From assembly GCF_000953135.1 (NCBI RefSeq), contig NZ_LN614827.1, forward strand, positions 3,043,501-3,107,500: a stretch of 64,000 bases of DNA, in the 5' to 3' direction. Of the stretch, positions 36,692 to 49,006 are shown piece by piece. Within the stretch, counting starts at the first letter, position 1. Each line of letters starts with the position of its first letter. The DNA comes from Legionella fallonii LLAP-10 (GTDB lineage: Bacteria; Pseudomonadota; Gammaproteobacteria; Legionellales; Legionellaceae). The position numbers and the translations under genes were made by a program. Under the pieces are notes generated by a model, which saw only the letters and a list, made by a program, of their open reading frames with translations, was not told the DNA's origin and did no database searches.

Positions 36692-37198
36692 TTAGCCCGC
36701 CATTACTTCTTCAACAGTTTTGCCACGTTTGGCTGCTACATAATCTGGAGTACCAATGTTTGTTAAAGCACCAATTGTTGCTCGTACAATATTGCTTGGA
36801 TTAGTTGAACCAATACTCTTTGCTAGAATATTTTGTACACCTAATACTTCTAAAACAGCTCTCATCGCGCCGCCAGCAATAATTCCGGTACCCTCACTAG
36901 CAGGCTTCATAAATACTTTAGAAGCACCATAATTCCAAGTAATTTCGTGATATATAGTGGTTCCAGATAGTGGAATATAAACCATATTTTTCTTTGCTTG
37001 ATCCATCGCTTTCTGAATAGCGATTGGAACCTCGCGTGCTTTACCTCTACCAAACCCAACTTTGCCCTTTCCGTCACCTACAACGACTAAAACAGCAAAG
37101 CCAAAAACACGTCCACCCTTAACTACTTTAGCGGTACGAGTTACTGATACCAATTTCTCTTGATATCCATCTGACTTGGGTAATTCTTCGAATGCCAT
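36692..37198 (-). CDS. rpsE: 30S ribosomal protein S5
   Basis: A 168-aa protein important for decoding fidelity and mRNA helicase activity of the 30S subunit. The double-stranded RNA-binding-like N-terminal domain ([20 protein letters not shown]) and the C-terminal domain ([19 protein letters not shown]) are intact. In the spc operon between rplR and rpmD. Confidence 0.98.
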   Translation of the reverse strand: MAFEELPKSDGYQEKLVSVTRTAKVVKGGRVFGFAVLVVVGDGKGKVGFGRGKAREVPIAIQKAMDQAKKNMVYIPLSGTTIYHEITWNYGASKVFMKPASEGTGIIAGGAMRAVLEVLGVQNILAKSIGSTNPSNIVRATIGALTNIGTPDYVAAKRGKTVEEVMAG

Positions 37199-37207
37199 AA
37201 TCGTTCC

Positions 37208-37567
37208 TTAAAAATCTAAACCGGCTTCACGAGCACCTTCGGCAAGGGCTTTAACTCGGCCGTGATATTTATAACCAGCACGATCAAATGCAACTTGAGT
37301 AATACCTTGCTCATTAGCACGCTTACCAAGTAACTTACCAACTAAATTGGCTTGTTCTACTTTGCATTTTCCAGATAAACTGGCTCTTAATTCTTTATCA
37401 ATAGTTGAACAAACAACTAATACCTTATCTCCGAGCTTATCCGATGTAATTATTTGAGAATAGATATGTGTACCACTTCTATAAACAACTAATCTTGATC
37501 TACCCGATTTACGAATTAAAGCTTTTGTCTTCAATCCACGTCTTTCTCGTGAGTTATGCTTATTCAT
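37208..37567 (-). CDS. rplR: 50S ribosomal protein L18
   Basis: A 119-aa protein that binds 5S rRNA in the central protuberance. Family features are the Arg-rich N-terminus, [16 protein letters not shown], and the end [20 protein letters not shown]. It lies between rplF and rpsE with about 10-bp gaps. Confidence 0.97.
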   Translation of the reverse strand: MNKHNSRERRGLKTKALIRKSGRSRLVVYRSGTHIYSQIITSDKLGDKVLVVCSTIDKELRASLSGKCKVEQANLVGKLLGKRANEQGITQVAFDRAGYKYHGRVKALAEGAREAGLDF

Positions 37568-37577
37568 TTTTTATACC

Positions 37578-38117
37578 CTATTTCTTCTTCGCTTCTTTTC
37601 GAACAATTACTTCACCAGCATATCTGATTCCTTTACCTTTATATGGCTCAGGCGGTCTAAAAGCTCTAATTTCTGAAGCTACTTGCCCCAAAAGTTGTTT
37701 ATCAACGCCTTTTAGTACTATCGTAGTATTATTAGGAGTTTCAACAGCCACACCTTTTGGCAAATCATACTCAACAGGATGTGAAAAACCTAGAGATAAA
37801 CTAACAGATTTATCTTTAGCTTGTGCTCTATAACCAACACCTACCAATTCTAAAGTTACTGTAAATCCGTCAGTAACACCACGCACCATATTATTAACTA
37901 ATGCTCTTGCTGTACCTGCCTGAGCCCAAGCTTTGGGGTCATTTGCGGCGGGGGCAAATTCTAATTGGTTAGATTCTTTACTCTTAGTAATACTAACTAA
38001 CCTATTAATAGGTTGGGTTAGTGTTCCTTTAGGCCCTTTTACAGTTATTGATCCCTCAGCAAGTGTTATTTCAACATTTGATGAGTGGACAACAGGGGCT
38101 TTTGCTACTCTAGACAT
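37578..38117 (-). CDS. rplF: 50S ribosomal protein L6
   Basis: A 179-aa protein next to the sarcin-ricin loop, with two similar alpha/beta domains. Visible marks: MSRVAKAPVV start, GVTDGFTVTLELVGVGYRA and the C-terminal PEPYKGKGIRYAGE. In the spc operon between rpsH and rplR. Confidence 0.98.
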   Translation of the reverse strand: MSRVAKAPVVHSSNVEITLAEGSITVKGPKGTLTQPINRLVSITKSKESNQLEFAPAANDPKAWAQAGTARALVNNMVRGVTDGFTVTLELVGVGYRAQAKDKSVSLSLGFSHPVEYDLPKGVAVETPNNTTIVLKGVDKQLLGQVASEIRAFRPPEPYKGKGIRYAGEVIVRKEAKKK

Positions 38118-38134
38118 ATTATTCCTCTCAAGTA

Positions 38135-38530
38135 TTAAGCCACTTCACAAATGACTTCGCCACCAACACCTTTTAACTTTGCAGATACATGAGTCATTAT
38201 ACCTTTCGATGTAGATAATATAGCCACACCAAAACCGGGGATAGAAGATAGCTCTTTATAAGACTTATATACTCTCAAGCCTGGTCGACTGATTCTTTTT
38301 ATAAGCTCAATAACCGGCCGTCCATGATAATATTTTAGTTTCAGAGTAATGGACTTAAGATTGTTATCTAAAGTTTCCACAAAGAAATTTTCAATATATC
38401 CTTCTTCCTTTAAAACACGAGCAATTTCTTCTTTTAACTTAGAAGAAACCAATGTTACTTGCTGATGTTTCGCTTGTTGACCATTTCTAATTCTGGTCAG
38501 CATATCAGCAACTGGATCATGCATACTCAC
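38135..38530 (-). CDS. rpsH: 30S ribosomal protein S8
   Basis: A 131-aa 16S rRNA-binding protein, in E. coli the translational repressor of the spc operon. It starts with GTG ([17 protein letters not shown]) because GGAG lies 7 nt before it, whereas the ATG two codons on is badly spaced. The C-terminal [20 protein letters not shown] is the family signature. Confidence 0.97.
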   Translation of the reverse strand: MSMHDPVADMLTRIRNGQQAKHQQVTLVSSKLKEEIARVLKEEGYIENFFVETLDNNLKSITLKLKYYHGRPVIELIKRISRPGLRVYKSYKELSSIPGFGVAILSTSKGIMTHVSAKLKGVGGEVICEVA

Positions 38531-38553
38531 AATCGTTCTCCAATCAAAATAAT

Positions 38554-38856
38554 TTACCAGCTTGATTTTCTACCGCCGGGTACGTTACCAACCATAAGTT
38601 GTTGTCTAAGACAAATTCGGCAAAGACTAAACTTGCGATATACTGCGTGTGGTCTACCACATTGCTGGCATCGAGTACTATGGCGAACAGGATTTGAATT
38701 AACTGGTAATTTTGCTAACTTTGCCTGACAATCCATGATTACTTGGAAATCATCAGATGATTTAATCAATCGTTTTAATTCGTTTCTGCGTTCTCTGTAT
38801 TTTTTTACCAGTTTAGCACGCTTTAACTCTCGCACAAGCATTGATTTTTTAGCCAC
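38554..38856 (-). CDS. rpsN: 30S ribosomal protein S14
   Basis: A 100-aa long-form S14 that lacks the full four-Cys zinc ribbon of the short form; it reads [20 protein letters not shown], keeping three Cys of that region, and continues to [14 protein letters not shown] end ([10 protein letters not shown]). Located between rplE and rpsH in the spc operon. Confidence 0.97.
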   Translation of the reverse strand: MAKKSMLVRELKRAKLVKKYRERRNELKRLIKSSDDFQVIMDCQAKLAKLPVNSNPVRHSTRCQQCGRPHAVYRKFSLCRICLRQQLMVGNVPGGRKSSW

Positions 38857-38868
38857 AATTTCACCCTT

Positions 38869-39420
38869 TTATTTTTTATCTCTATCTTTCAATGGAAGAT
38901 TAAATGCTTCTAATAAAGCTTTAGCCTCTTCATTTGTTTTAGCACTTGTAGTAATACAAATATCTAAACCACGTATGCCATCAGTTTTATCATAATCAAT
39001 TTCTGGGAATACGATTTGCTCATGTATACCCATGCTATAGTTACCTGTTCCATCAAAAGACTTAGGATTTAACCCACGAAAATCTCTTACCCGAGGCAAT
39101 GTAATAGCAATTAATCTATCTAAAAACTCATACATGCGTTCACGTCGAAGAGTTACCTTACATCCTATAGGCCACCCCTCTCTGATTTTAAAACCAGCAA
39201 GAGATTTTTTTGCTTTAGTAACAACTGGCTTTTGACCTGATATAAGAGTCATATCTTCTAAAGCATGATTCATGACTTTTTTATCACCAACAGCTTCACC
39301 AACTCCCATGTTTAGGGTGATTTTCAATATTTTCGGTACTTCCATAATACTGGAATAATTAAATCGTTTCATCATCATAGAAGCGACTTCATTTTTATAA
39401 AATTCTTTAAGTCTTGCCAT
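38869..39420 (-). CDS. rplE: 50S ribosomal protein L5
   Basis: A 183-aa 5S rRNA-binding protein of the central protuberance. [16 protein letters not shown] is the start; [17 protein letters not shown] and [17 protein letters not shown] are diagnostic. The ATG at 39420 follows AGGTGA by 5 nt; a GTG three codons upstream would overlap the ribosome binding site and is rejected. Confidence 0.97.
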   Translation of the reverse strand: MARLKEFYKNEVASMMMKRFNYSSIMEVPKILKITLNMGVGEAVGDKKVMNHALEDMTLISGQKPVVTKAKKSLAGFKIREGWPIGCKVTLRRERMYEFLDRLIAITLPRVRDFRGLNPKSFDGTGNYSMGIHEQIVFPEIDYDKTDGIRGLDICITTSAKTNEEAKALLEAFNLPLKDRDKK

Positions 39421-39433
39421 TTCAATCACCTAC

Positions 39434-39763
39434 TTAAACACGGTCAATTATTTCATCGTTAGATTTAAAATATCTAACTTTCTTAGTAATACCGCCAGTT
39501 TCAAGGTACTTAAAGCCTATTTTATCCGCTTTTTTAGTAACAGGATTATAATGGGCAACATTTGAAACGTGCAATGAATTTTCTCGGCTGACTATTCCAC
39601 CTTTATTTTCAGGCTTCTGAGGATTGGGCTTAACATGTTTCTTAATTAAGTTACCACCCTCAACAACAACTTTATTTTCATGCACACTTAGCACTTTGCC
39701 TATATGACCTTTACTTTTACCGGCAATGATGATTACTTCATCACCTGTTCTAATACGTTTCAT
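39434..39763 (-). CDS. rplX: 50S ribosomal protein L24
   Basis: A 109-aa assembly-initiator protein with an N-terminal KOW motif ([20 protein letters not shown]) and [16 protein letters not shown]. In the spc operon between rplN and rplE. Confidence 0.97.
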   Translation of the reverse strand: MKRIRTGDEVIIIAGKSKGHIGKVLSVHENKVVVEGGNLIKKHVKPNPQKPENKGGIVSRENSLHVSNVAHYNPVTKKADKIGFKYLETGGITKKVRYFKSNDEIIDRV

Positions 39764-39775
39764 ATTTAATCCTTC

Positions 39776-40141
39776 TCACAAAACTTCTGCAGCCAGAGAT
39801 ATTATCTTCATAAATCTCTCTCGTAGCTCGCGAGTAACGGGGCCAAATATACGAGTACCAATTGGCTCATTTTGGTTATTCAAAAGCACTGCAGCGTTGC
39901 CATCAAATCTTATCAAGGAGCCATCATCTCTTCTCACGCCTTGAGCAGTTCTTACCACGACAGCTTTCATTACCGCGCCTTTTTTTACTTTACTTCTTGG
40001 TATAGCGTCTTTAATACTAACTTTGATCACATCACCAACACGAGCATATCGCCTGTGTGATCCACCTAGTACTTTGATACACATTACCTTTCGTGCTCCG
40101 CTGTTATCAGCCACATCGAGCACAGTCTGCATTTGGATCAT
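39776..40141 (-). CDS. rplN: 50S ribosomal protein L14
   Basis: A 121-aa protein at the subunit interface. [20 protein letters not shown] is the exact family start and [14 protein letters not shown] the end signature. It opens the spc operon; an 88-bp gap separates it from rpsQ, the largest gap within the ribosomal block on this side and the place where spc-specific control would act. Confidence 0.98.
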   Translation of the reverse strand: MIQMQTVLDVADNSGARKVMCIKVLGGSHRRYARVGDVIKVSIKDAIPRSKVKKGAVMKAVVVRTAQGVRRDDGSLIRFDGNAAVLLNNQNEPIGTRIFGPVTRELRERFMKIISLAAEVL

Positions 40142-40229
40142 TTTAATCTCCAGCTCTAATTTCGACCAGAAAAAGGCTGCTGATTATATCAGGCCTTTTA
40201 GGGTTTTAAAAGTAAATCAACGCAGTTGA

Positions 40230-40481
40230 TTAAGAAATTACTTCAACTAATACCCAGCTTTTCGTTTTAGAGAGTGGTCTTGACTCACGGACTTTAACAG
40301 TATTGCCAATTTGGCACACTTGATTTTCATCATGAGCATGAATTTTTGTTCTACGCTTCATGATTTTTCCATATTTAGGATGCTTCACAGTTCGCTCAAT
40401 CATCACAACAATAGTTTTATCCATTTTGTCGCTAACTACTTTTCCAACCAATGTTCTGGCATTTGATTCATTAGTAGACAT
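40230..40481 (-). CDS. rpsQ: 30S ribosomal protein S17
   Basis: An 83-aa OB-fold 16S rRNA-binding protein. [20 protein letters not shown] and [18 protein letters not shown] are diagnostic. It is the last gene of the S10 operon, 1 bp after rpmC. Confidence 0.97.
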   Translation of the reverse strand: MSTNESNARTLVGKVVSDKMDKTIVVMIERTVKHPKYGKIMKRRTKIHAHDENQVCQIGNTVKVRESRPLSKTKSWVLVEVIS

Positions 40482-40482
40482 G

Positions 40483-40677
40483 TTACTTACCTGCCTTTTC
40501 AGTCAACAATGTTTTAACTCGTGCCACAGACTTTCTCACCAATGTAATTAGGTGGATTTTATCAAGTGAGCCACTTGCTTTTTTCATTCGTAAATTAAAT
40601 TGTTCTTTACGTAATGAAAGGAGTTCGGTTTGCAATTCTTCAGTAGTTAAATTGCGTAATTCATCTATTTTTTTCAT
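40483..40677 (-). CDS. rpmC: 50S ribosomal protein L29
   Basis: A 64-aa two-helix protein at the tunnel exit, where trigger factor and SRP dock. It shows [20 protein letters not shown] and the [12 protein letters not shown] motif. Its ATG shares a base with the rplP stop (TAATG). Confidence 0.97.
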   Translation of the reverse strand: MKKIDELRNLTTEELQTELLSLRKEQFNLRMKKASGSLDKIHLITLVRKSVARVKTLLTEKAGK

Positions 40678-41090
40678 TACATCACCGTCCGTTCTTCAAA
40701 TGTTACTTTGAAAGGAAGTTTTGCTTTAGCAAGGTCAAACGCTTCTTTAGCTAATTCTCTAGATACGCCTTCCATCTCAAATAAAACCTTGCCAGGTTGA
40801 ATTTGCGCAACCCAATATTCAACACTACCTTTACCCTTACCTTGTCGAACTTCTAAAGGTTTCTGGGTAATTGGTTTATCTGGAAAAACTCTAATCCAAA
40901 TTTTACCACCACGCTTAATATGGCGTGTCATAGCTCGTCGAGCAGCTTCTATTTGTCTTGCAGTCAATCGGCCACGCTCTAAAGCTTTCAGTCCAAACTC
41001 ACCGAAACTAATTTTACTGCCTCTCAAAGCTAGGCCTCTATTACGGCCTTTCATTTGTTTTCGGTATTTAGTACGCTTTGGTTGTAACAT
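40677..41090 (-). CDS. rplP: 50S ribosomal protein L16
   Basis: A 137-aa protein near the A-site tRNA elbow and the peptidyl-transferase centre. [19 protein letters not shown] start, [20 protein letters not shown] and [14 protein letters not shown] are diagnostic. Between rpsC (16-bp gap) and rpmC. Confidence 0.98.
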   Translation of the reverse strand: MLQPKRTKYRKQMKGRNRGLALRGSKISFGEFGLKALERGRLTARQIEAARRAMTRHIKRGGKIWIRVFPDKPITQKPLEVRQGKGKGSVEYWVAQIQPGKVLFEMEGVSRELAKEAFDLAKAKLPFKVTFEERTVM

Positions 41091-41106
41091 GATTCTTAAT
41101 CCTCAC

Positions 41107-41763
41107 TCACTGGGCGCTGTCTGATAATCTTTTCTTTTGCGGGAGAATTTCACCCTTGAAGATCCAGACTTTAACACCGATAATTCCATAGGTGGTTTTA
41201 GACTCAGCAGTACCATAGTCGATATCTGCTCTAAATGTATGTAATGGAACTCGGCCTTCTCTATACCATTCGCTTCGAGCAATTTCAGCACCACCTAAGC
41301 GACCGCTAACACAAATTTTAATTCCTTTAGCGCCAGCTTTCAGAGCTGATGTAACCGCTCTTTTCATTGCTCTTCTAAACATTACGCGTTGCTCTAACTG
41401 CTGCGCTATGCCCTCAGCAACAAGCGTCGAATCCAACTCAGGCTTTTTAATCTCTTCTATATTTAAATGAACAGGAACGCCTAATTTAGTTGAAATTTCT
41501 TTGCGTAACGTTTCAATACCGCCGCCTTTTTTCCCAATAATAACACCTGGTCTAGCAGTCAGTATGGTAACAACAGCATTATTAGCTGGACGTTCAATAA
41601 GAATCTTGCTCACAGCCGCAGCCATTAGTTTCTTTTTTAGTTCAGTACGTAGTTTAATATCTTGAATCAAAAACTCAGCATATCGCTTACCTGCGTACCA
41701 TTTTGAATTCCAGTCTTTAATAATTCCAAGGCGTATGCCTATTGGGTTAACTTTTTGTCCCAT
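41107..41763 (-). CDS. rpsC: 30S ribosomal protein S3
   Basis: A 218-aa protein at the mRNA entry channel, with a type II KH domain ([20 protein letters not shown]) and the C-terminal domain [20 protein letters not shown]. It starts [14 protein letters not shown] long alternative frame inside it is spurious. Confidence 0.98.
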   Translation of the reverse strand: MGQKVNPIGIRLGIIKDWNSKWYAGKRYAEFLIQDIKLRTELKKKLMAAAVSKILIERPANNAVVTILTARPGVIIGKKGGGIETLRKEISTKLGVPVHLNIEEIKKPELDSTLVAEGIAQQLEQRVMFRRAMKRAVTSALKAGAKGIKICVSGRLGGAEIARSEWYREGRVPLHTFRADIDYGTAESKTTYGIIGVKVWIFKGEILPQKKRLSDSAQ

Positions 41764-41765
41764 TG

Positions 41766-42101
41766 CTATTCCTCGTCAGATACTTTAATCGTGATATGGC
41801 AGGTACGTTTAGATATTCTATTTGCACGACCTTTAGCTCTGGGACTAATGCGTTTTAAAGTTATTGCCTCATCAACACAGACCATACCCACTTTTAGATC
41901 ATCAATATCAGCCCCATTATTGTTTTCGGCATTTGCAATAGCTGACTCCAATAACTTAAGCATTAATTGTGCACCTTTTTTCGGTGTAAACTTGAGGATA
42001 TCAAGTGCACCAGATACCTTCTTGTTTCGAATCATATCGGCTACCAGTCTACCTTTTTGTGCAGACAATGGAGCACCTTTTAACTTAGCTGTAACTTCCA
42101 T
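41766..42101 (-). CDS. rplV: 50S ribosomal protein L22
   Basis: A 111-aa protein whose hairpin lines the exit tunnel, the site of macrolide-resistance changes in other bacteria. Sequence shows [20 protein letters not shown] and the hairpin [20 protein letters not shown]. Of two adjacent ATGs, the second (42101) is better spaced (5 nt) from the GAGG site. Confidence 0.96.
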   Translation of the reverse strand: MEVTAKLKGAPLSAQKGRLVADMIRNKKVSGALDILKFTPKKGAQLMLKLLESAIANAENNNGADIDDLKVGMVCVDEAITLKRISPRAKGRANRISKRTCHITIKVSDEE

Positions 42102-42110
42102 CATAACCTC

Positions 42111-42389
42111 TTACTTACCTTTAGCCTTTCTGTCACCAGAATGGCCTTTGAACGTACGAGTCATGGCAAACTCACCTAATTTATGACCAACCATATTATC
42201 TGTTATATACACAGGAACATGATCTTTTCCGTTATGAACGGCTATAGTCAAATCAATCATTTCAGGAATGATTGTTGAGCGTCTAGACCAAGTCTTAATT
42301 GGTTTTTTTGATTTAGATTCGATAGCAGCCATCACTTTGCTGATCAAATGTTGGTCTATGAATGGACCTTTTCTTATAGAACGAGCCAC
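42111..42389 (-). CDS. rpsS: 30S ribosomal protein S19
   Basis: A 92-aa protein of the 30S head that pairs with S13. I chose the GTG at 42389, giving [15 protein letters not shown], the family start; an AGAGG site sits 7 nt before it. The ATG at 42404 would add five residues and includes that site. [20 protein letters not shown] and [16 protein letters not shown] are diagnostic. Confidence 0.96.
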   Translation of the reverse strand: MARSIRKGPFIDQHLISKVMAAIESKSKKPIKTWSRRSTIIPEMIDLTIAVHNGKDHVPVYITDNMVGHKLGEFAMTRTFKGHSGDRKAKGK

Positions 42390-42407
42390 TTGATATCCTC
42401 TCAATAA

Positions 42408-43235
42408 TTATTTCTTCTTACGCCGTCTGACTATAAAGCTATCAGTACGCTTATTGCTACGTGTTTTATATCCTTTAGTCGGAACTCCCCATGGTGATAC
42501 TGGATGACGTCCACCTGAAGTACGACCCTCTCCTCCACCATGTGGATGATCAACTGGGTTCATTGCAACCCCACGAACTGTTGGACGAATTCCTCTCCAA
42601 CGTTTAGCACCAGCTTTTCCTAATGAACGTAAATTATGTTCACTGTTACTTACTTCACCAATTACAGCACGACATAAAACATGAATTTTACGCATTTCAC
42701 CAGAGCGCAATCTTAACGTCGCATAAATACCCTCTTTTGCAACTAATTGACCGCTACAGCCTGCGCTACGGAGCATTTGAGCTCCTTTTCCTGGCTTCAT
42801 TTCGACGCAATGGATAGTCGTTCCAACGGGGATATTTTTCAGTGGCAAACAATTACCTACACTAATAGGCGAATCTGCACCACTTAATACAGTTGCACCA
42901 ACTTCAAGATGAGCAGGAGCAATTATATACCTTTTTTCACCATCTTTGTAAGCCAACAACGCAATAAGAGCCGTTCTATTGGGATCGTACTCAATACGCT
43001 CAACTCTTGCAGCAATACCGTCTTTATTTCGTTTGAAATCAATCAATCTATATTTTTGACGTTGACCACCACCAATATGTCTAACAGTAATTCGACCTAG
43101 GTTATTTCGGCCCCCAGTTTTTTTTAGTTTTTCAACTAAGGAGCTATGTGGTTTGCCTTTATGAATATCTTGATGCACAACACGAATCTGGCCGCGTCTA
43201 CCAGGCGATGTTGGTTTAGATTTTAATAGTGCCAT
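42408..43235 (-). CDS. rplB: 50S ribosomal protein L2
   Basis: A 275-aa protein needed for subunit joining and peptidyl-transferase-centre assembly. It has [20 protein letters not shown] and the highly conserved [18 protein letters not shown] with the key His residues. In the S10 operon between rplW and rpsS. Confidence 0.98.
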   Translation of the reverse strand: MALLKSKPTSPGRRGQIRVVHQDIHKGKPHSSLVEKLKKTGGRNNLGRITVRHIGGGQRQKYRLIDFKRNKDGIAARVERIEYDPNRTALIALLAYKDGEKRYIIAPAHLEVGATVLSGADSPISVGNCLPLKNIPVGTTIHCVEMKPGKGAQMLRSAGCSGQLVAKEGIYATLRLRSGEMRKIHVLCRAVIGEVSNSEHNLRSLGKAGAKRWRGIRPTVRGVAMNPVDHPHGGGEGRTSGGRHPVSPWGVPTKGYKTRSNKRTDSFIVRRRKKK

Positions 43236-43246
43236 CTTAATCTGCC

Positions 43247-43543
43247 TTATTCGGTAACTGTAAAGTCTATATCTTGATCAGCATGAAGGGATACAAACGC
43301 CTTTTTCCAATCGCTTCTTTTCCCAGCAATTTGTTTGAAACGTTTTGACTTTCCTTTCACATTTACTACAGATACACTCTTAACTTTAACGTTAAATATA
43401 TGCTCTACAGCCATTTTAATTTCAGTCTTAGTTGCGTTTTTCAGTACTTTGAAAGTGAACTGCTTGTTTTTGTCTGCTAAGACAGTAGCTTTTTCAGAAG
43501 TATGTGGCTCACGCAGAACCATCATCAATCTCTCAGCATTCAT
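43247..43543 (-). CDS. rplW: 50S ribosomal protein L23
   Basis: A 98-aa tunnel-exit protein that docks trigger factor, SRP and Sec[21 protein letters not shown] and [20 protein letters not shown] are typical. Its ATG overlaps the rplD stop by 4 bp (ATGA). Confidence 0.97.
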   Translation of the reverse strand: MNAERLMMVLREPHTSEKATVLADKNKQFTFKVLKNATKTEIKMAVEHIFNVKVKSVSVVNVKGKSKRFKQIAGKRSDWKKAFVSLHADQDIDFTVTE

Positions 43544-44145
43544 TGTAACTGTTCCTCAATTTTTTTAATCGCAGCTTCTGTAACAACAACTTTCTCAAAT
43601 CTAAGTAAGGAAACAGGATCTACAGTTGTAACATCACAGATGTCATAATCAATTAAGTTTCGTGAACCTAAATACTCATTCTCACCTACTTCATTCATGA
43701 TGATCAGTGCATTATTTATACTTAGCTGATTCATTTTTTGAATAAAATCTTTGGTTTTATGGCTTTCGCATTGGAAATCACTTATAACAACTAAATTTCC
43801 AGTACGGCAAAGTTCAGAGATTATACTACGTAATGCGCGTTTGTACATTTTTTTATTAAGTTTTTGCGAATAATCTCGTTTTTTAGAAGCAAACGTCACA
43901 CCACCACTTCTCCACAGAGGGCTGCGGATGGTTCCGGCTCTAGCACGACCAGTACCTTTTTGGTTCCAAGGCTTCTTACCACCGCCTCTAACCTCTGATC
44001 TTGTTTTTTGCGCGCTATTACCACTGCGTGCATTATTCATATAAGTTACAACAGCTTGGTGAATCAAACCTTCATTGTAGTTATAAGCAAACACATCTTC
44101 ATTAAGGTGTAATTGAGTTTTAGTATCTATAGTAGTAATTTCCAT
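43540..44145 (-). CDS. rplD: 50S ribosomal protein L4
   Basis: A 201-aa protein; in E. coli it also represses the S10 operon through the S10 leader and attenuator. The extended loop that reaches the tunnel is seen as [20 protein letters not shown] and [19 protein letters not shown]. The ATG at 44145 shares a base with the rplC stop (TGATG) and follows GAGGTG closely; a GTG at 44148 is less likely. Confidence 0.97.
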   Translation of the reverse strand: MEITTIDTKTQLHLNEDVFAYNYNEGLIHQAVVTYMNNARSGNSAQKTRSEVRGGGKKPWNQKGTGRARAGTIRSPLWRSGGVTFASKKRDYSQKLNKKMYKRALRSIISELCRTGNLVVISDFQCESHKTKDFIQKMNQLSINNALIIMNEVGENEYLGSRNLIDYDICDVTTVDPVSLLRFEKVVVTEAAIKKIEEQLQ

Positions 44146-44792
44146 CACTCACCTCTTACTTGCTTTTTAGTTGCAGGCTTAATTTCTACTCGTGAACCTG
44201 GAGCTCCGGGTATAGCACCTTTAATAAGCAATAGATTTCTTTCAGAATCTACTCGAACAAGTTCGAGGCTTTGTACTGTGCAACGCGCATTACCTAAATG
44301 TCCTGCCATTTTTTTACCTTTAAACACGCGACCAGGAGTTTGGTTTTGACCGATAGATCCTGGAACACGATGTGATCTGGAGTTACCATGGGTCGCATCT
44401 TGTGTTCTAAAGTTATATCTTTTTACAGTACCAGCAAAGCCTTTACCTTTACTAAGTCCAGAGACATCGACATATTGTCCTGCAGAAAAGACATCTGCTA
44501 TAGAGATTACTTGCCCTAATTTGAATTCTGCATCTTCATTGGTACGGAACTCAACTTGCATATCTCCTGCATTAATTTCTGCTTTAGCAAAGTGACCCGC
44601 CATAGGCTTGTTCACTCTATTTGCTTTTTTTTCACCACCAGTTAATTGTACGGCGGAGTAACCATCAATTTCATCAGATTTAATCTGAGAAACACGATTG
44701 GGCTGTACTTCTACAACAGATACAGGAATTGAAATTCCTTCTGGTGTGAAGATACGTGTCATACCGATTTTACGGCCTAATAAACCGATCAT
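44145..44792 (-). CDS. rplC: 50S ribosomal protein L3
   Basis: A 215-aa early-assembly protein whose loop reaches the peptidyl-transferase centre. [19 protein letters not shown] start, [20 protein letters not shown] and [20 protein letters not shown] are diagnostic. It follows rpsJ by 31 bp. Confidence 0.98.
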   Translation of the reverse strand: MIGLLGRKIGMTRIFTPEGISIPVSVVEVQPNRVSQIKSDEIDGYSAVQLTGGEKKANRVNKPMAGHFAKAEINAGDMQVEFRTNEDAEFKLGQVISIADVFSAGQYVDVSGLSKGKGFAGTVKRYNFRTQDATHGNSRSHRVPGSIGQNQTPGRVFKGKKMAGHLGNARCTVQSLELVRVDSERNLLLIKGAIPGAPGSRVEIKPATKKQVRGE

Positions 44793-44823
44793 TGTTGCAC
44801 CTCTTTAATATCCTTCACCATGA

Positions 44824-45144
44824 CTACTCATCATCAAGGCTTATCTGAACATCAACCCCAGCAGCCAGGTCTAATTTCATCAGAGCATCTACTGTTTTTT
44901 CAGTTGGATGAACAATAACGACCAGGCGTTTATGAGTACGTAATTCATATTGATCTCTAGCATCTTTATTCACATGAGGAGAAGTCAATACTGTAAATTT
45001 TTCCTTACGAATTGGCAAGGGTATTGGTCCACGAACTTGTGCACCAGTACGCTTTGCTGTCGCAACAATTTCCGAAGTTGAAACGTCAATCAACCTGTGA
45101 TCAAAGGATTTTAATCTTATTTTAATGTTTTGATTGTTACTCAT
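44824..45144 (-). CDS. rpsJ: 30S ribosomal protein S10
   Basis: A 106-aa protein of the 30S head that also acts with NusB in antitermination. [20 protein letters not shown] and [20 protein letters not shown] (20 residues) are exact family features. It lies only 5 bp after tufA, so the S10 operon here is joined to the str operon with no room for the S10 leader that E. coli uses for L4 control. Confidence 0.98.
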   Translation of the reverse strand: MSNNQNIKIRLKSFDHRLIDVSTSEIVATAKRTGAQVRGPIPLPIRKEKFTVLTSPHVNKDARDQYELRTHKRLVVIVHPTEKTVDALMKLDLAAGVDVQISLDDE

Positions 45145-45149
45145 TATAA

Positions 45150-46340
45150 TTACTCGATTATTTTAGCGACAACACCGGCGCCAACAGTACGGCCACCTTC
45201 TCTAATTGCAAAACGTAAACCTTCAGTCATCGCAATCGGTGAATGTAAACAAACAACTAATTGTACGTTATCTCCAGGCATTACCATTTCAATACCAGCC
45301 GGTAGGTCACAAGTACCAGTTACGTCGGTTGTTCTGAAATAGAACTGTGGGCGATAGCCATTAAAGAATGGTGTATGACGACCACCTTCTTCTTTTGACA
45401 ACACGTACACCTCTGCTTCAAACTTTGTGTGAGGCTTGATTGTACCAGGTTTTGCTAGTACTTGGCCACGCTCAACTTCATCTCGTTTAGTACCACGTAA
45501 CAACACGCCTACGTTGTCCCCAGCTCGACCTTCATCAAGCAATTTACGGAACATCTCAACGCCTGTGCACGTCGTCTTTTGAGTATCGCGAATACCAACA
45601 ATCTCAATTTCCTCACCTACTTTAACTATTCCACTCTCGACACGTCCAGTAACTACTGTTCCACGTCCAGAAATAGAAAACACGTCTTCAATCGGTAACA
45701 AGAATGGTTTATCAATGTTACGAACTGGTTCTGGAATGTATGAGTCTAATGTCTCAACCAGTTTCTCAATTGATGGAATACCAATTTCACTAGTGTCGCC
45801 TTCCAATGCTTTCAAAGCAGAACCAACAACAATAGGAATATCATCGCCAGGAAACTCGTAACTACTTAATAAGTCACGTACTTCCATCTCTACCAATTCT
45901 AGCAACTCAGGATCATCAACCATATCCGCTTTGTTCATGTACACAACAATGTATGGTACACCAACTTGACGTGATAATAGGATGTGCTCTCTAGTTTGAG
46001 GCATTGGACCATCCGCTGCAGAAACAACCAATATAGCTCCGTCCATCTGAGCTGCACCAGTAATCATGTTCTTAACATAGTCAGCATGTCCTGGGCAGTC
46101 TACGTGTGCGTAGTGTCTGTTTGCTGATTCATATTCAACGTGTGCTGTTGATATGGTAATACCGCGCTCACGTTCTTCCGGCGCAGCATCAATTTGGTCA
46201 TATGCCTTAGCTATACCACCAAACTTCTTTGCCATGATTGTTGTAATCGCAGCTGTTAGTGTTGTCTTACCATGATCTACGTGACCAATTGTGCCCACGT
46301 TTACGTGTGGCTTCTTACGCTCAAACTTTTCCTTCGCCAT
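45150..46340 (-). CDS. tufA: elongation factor Tu (copy A)
   Basis: A 396-aa GTPase that brings aminoacyl-tRNA to the ribosome. G1 GHVDHGKT, G2 region ERGITI, G3 DCPGHAD and G4 NKAD are present. It lies between fusA (20-bp gap) and rpsJ (5-bp gap), the str-operon position. The gene appears identical in sequence to the copy at 61460-62650 except for two synonymous differences near the 3' end (45165 and 45168), a mark of gene conversion. Confidence 0.98.
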   Translation of the reverse strand: MAKEKFERKKPHVNVGTIGHVDHGKTTLTAAITTIMAKKFGGIAKAYDQIDAAPEERERGITISTAHVEYESANRHYAHVDCPGHADYVKNMITGAAQMDGAILVVSAADGPMPQTREHILLSRQVGVPYIVVYMNKADMVDDPELLELVEMEVRDLLSSYEFPGDDIPIVVGSALKALEGDTSEIGIPSIEKLVETLDSYIPEPVRNIDKPFLLPIEDVFSISGRGTVVTGRVESGIVKVGEEIEIVGIRDTQKTTCTGVEMFRKLLDEGRAGDNVGVLLRGTKRDEVERGQVLAKPGTIKPHTKFEAEVYVLSKEEGGRHTPFFNGYRPQFYFRTTDVTGTCDLPAGIEMVMPGDNVQLVVCLHSPIAMTEGLRFAIREGGRTVGAGVVAKIIE

Positions 46341-46360
46341 TTCAATAACCTCATTAACTT

Positions 46361-48448
46361 TTATTGTTTCTTAATAATTGCTTCAGCTATGTTAGTTGGT
46401 GCTTCAGCATACTTAGAAAATTCCATAGTATATGTAGCTCTTCCTTGAGTAGCAGAACGTAAATCGGTTGAATAACCAAACATCTCTGCAAGTGGGACTT
46501 CCGCTCTAACAATTTTTCCTGCTGGTGAATCTTCCATCCCCTGAACTAATCCGCGACGTCTATTCAAATCACCCATGACATCGCCCATATAGTCTTCAGG
46601 AGTAACTACCTCAACAGCCATAATTGGTTCAAGCAAAACAGGCTTAGCTTTTAATGCACCTTGCTTAAAGCACTGAGAACCAGCAATCTTGAACGCCATT
46701 TCACTAGAGTCTACTTCATGGAATGATCCATCAAATAAAGTGACTTTAACGTCAACAACTGGATAACCGGCAATAACACCATTTTGTAACTGCTCTTGTA
46801 CCCCTTTATCTACTGCAGGGATGTATTCTTTTGGAATTACACCGCCAACAATAGCGTTGATAAATTCATAACCCTTACCTGGTTCTTGAGGTTCAATTTT
46901 CAACCAAACATGACCGTACTGTCCTCGACCACCTGATTGTCTCACGAATTTACCTTCTTGTTCTACTGTTTGTCTTATTGTTTCTCGGTAGGCAACCTGA
47001 GGTTTACCTACGTTAGCCTCAACATTAAATTCCCTTTTCATTCGATCAACAATAATTTCAAGGTGTAGCTCACCCATACCTTCAATAATCGTCTGTCCTG
47101 ATTCTTCGTCAGTATGAACTCTAAATGAAGGATCTTCTTGTGCTAACTTGCCTAAAGCGACACCCATTTTTTCCTGATCTGCTTTAGTCTTAGGCTCAAC
47201 TGCTACTGCAATAACAGGATCAGGGAAATCCATTCGCTCTAAAATAACAAAGTTATCAATATCGCACAGAGTATCGCCAGTAATTACTGTTTTTAATCCA
47301 ACAGCAGCTGCAATATCTCCAGCGTGAACCTCTTTGATTTCCTCACGAGTGTTAGCATGCATTTGTAGCAAGCGACCAATACGTTCTTTTTTATCTTTTA
47401 CAGAGTTAAGAACAGTATCTCCGCTTTTTAATATTCCTGAATAAGCTCGAAAATAGGTTAATGTACCAACAAACGGGTCTGTAGCAATTTTAAATGCTAA
47501 AGCTGAGAATGGAGCATCATAACTTGTTTTACGATGTGTTTCGTTGCCATATTCATCAATACCTTGGACATCAGGAATGTCAATTGGTGAAGGTAAATAC
47601 TCAACTACTCCATCTAGAACCGCTTGTACACCTTTATTTTTAAAGGCTGAACCGCAAAATACAGGAACGATTTTGTTTGTCACTGTTAAGTGACGTAATG
47701 CTTTCTTAATTTCACCTTCGGAGAACTCTTCACCTTCAAGATATTTCTCCATTAATTCTTCTGAAGCCTCTGCCGCAACTTCAACTATCAATGCACGAAA
47801 CTCTTCGCATTCTTCTTTTAGCTCTGCGGGGATATCTAAGTACTTAAAGGTCATCCCTTTATTCTCTTCATCCCAATGAATGGCCTTCATTTTAATGATG
47901 TCAATAACACCTTTAAAATCTTCTTCAGCGCCAATGGGTAATTGCACAACAACAGGATTCGCCCCTAAGCGTTGTTTAATTTGGCTTACTACACGGTGGA
48001 AGTTAGCACCCATCCTATCCATTTTATTTACGAAGACAATTCGTGGTACGCCGTACTTATTTGCTTGACGCCAGACAGTTTCTGATTGTGGCTCAACACC
48101 AGATACAGAATCGAATACAACAATGGCACCATCCAATACTCTTAGCGAACGCTCGACTTCAATCATGAAGTCTACGTGTCCTGGGGTATCAATAATATTA
48201 ATTCGATGCTTGTCGAATTGTTTGTCCATACCAGTCCAGTAACATGTCGTTGCTGCAGAGGTAATGGTAATGCCGCGCTCTTGCTCCTGGACCATCCAAT
48301 CCATAGTTGCAGCACCGTCATGAACCTCACCAATCTTATGAGACATACCTGTATAATACAGGACGCGCTCAGTTGTTGTTGTTTTTCCAGCATCAACGTG
48401 TGCAGCAATACCTATGTTTCTATATAGTTTTAATGGAGTAGTTGACAC
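46361..48448 (-). CDS. fusA: elongation factor G
   Basis: A 695-aa GTPase that drives ribosomal translocation. G1 [26 protein letters not shown] and DTPGHVDF are seen, followed by domains II-V. I chose the GTG at 48448, giving [16 protein letters not shown] as in relatives, with an AGAGAGA site upstream; the ATG at 48472 overlaps rpsG by 10 bp and would add eight atypical residues. In the str operon between rpsG and tufA. Confidence 0.96.
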   Translation of the reverse strand: MSTTPLKLYRNIGIAAHVDAGKTTTTERVLYYTGMSHKIGEVHDGAATMDWMVQEQERGITITSAATTCYWTGMDKQFDKHRINIIDTPGHVDFMIEVERSLRVLDGAIVVFDSVSGVEPQSETVWRQANKYGVPRIVFVNKMDRMGANFHRVVSQIKQRLGANPVVVQLPIGAEEDFKGVIDIIKMKAIHWDEENKGMTFKYLDIPAELKEECEEFRALIVEVAAEASEELMEKYLEGEEFSEGEIKKALRHLTVTNKIVPVFCGSAFKNKGVQAVLDGVVEYLPSPIDIPDVQGIDEYGNETHRKTSYDAPFSALAFKIATDPFVGTLTYFRAYSGILKSGDTVLNSVKDKKERIGRLLQMHANTREEIKEVHAGDIAAAVGLKTVITGDTLCDIDNFVILERMDFPDPVIAVAVEPKTKADQEKMGVALGKLAQEDPSFRVHTDEESGQTIIEGMGELHLEIIVDRMKREFNVEANVGKPQVAYRETIRQTVEQEGKFVRQSGGRGQYGHVWLKIEPQEPGKGYEFINAIVGGVIPKEYIPAVDKGVQEQLQNGVIAGYPVVDVKVTLFDGSFHEVDSSEMAFKIAGSQCFKQGALKAKPVLLEPIMAVEVVTPEDYMGDVMGDLNRRRGLVQGMEDSPAGKIVRAEVPLAEMFGYSTDLRSATQGRATYTMEFSKYAEAPTNIAEAIIKKQ

Positions 48449-48462
48449 GGCTGTTCTCTCTC

Positions 48463-48996
<534 letters not shown>

Positions 48997-49006
48997 CTAC
49001 AATCAG

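Noticed and set aside
41103..41294. 63-aa frame in the same strand as rpsC
   Set aside because: Out-of-frame overlap inside rpsC, which is fully conserved.
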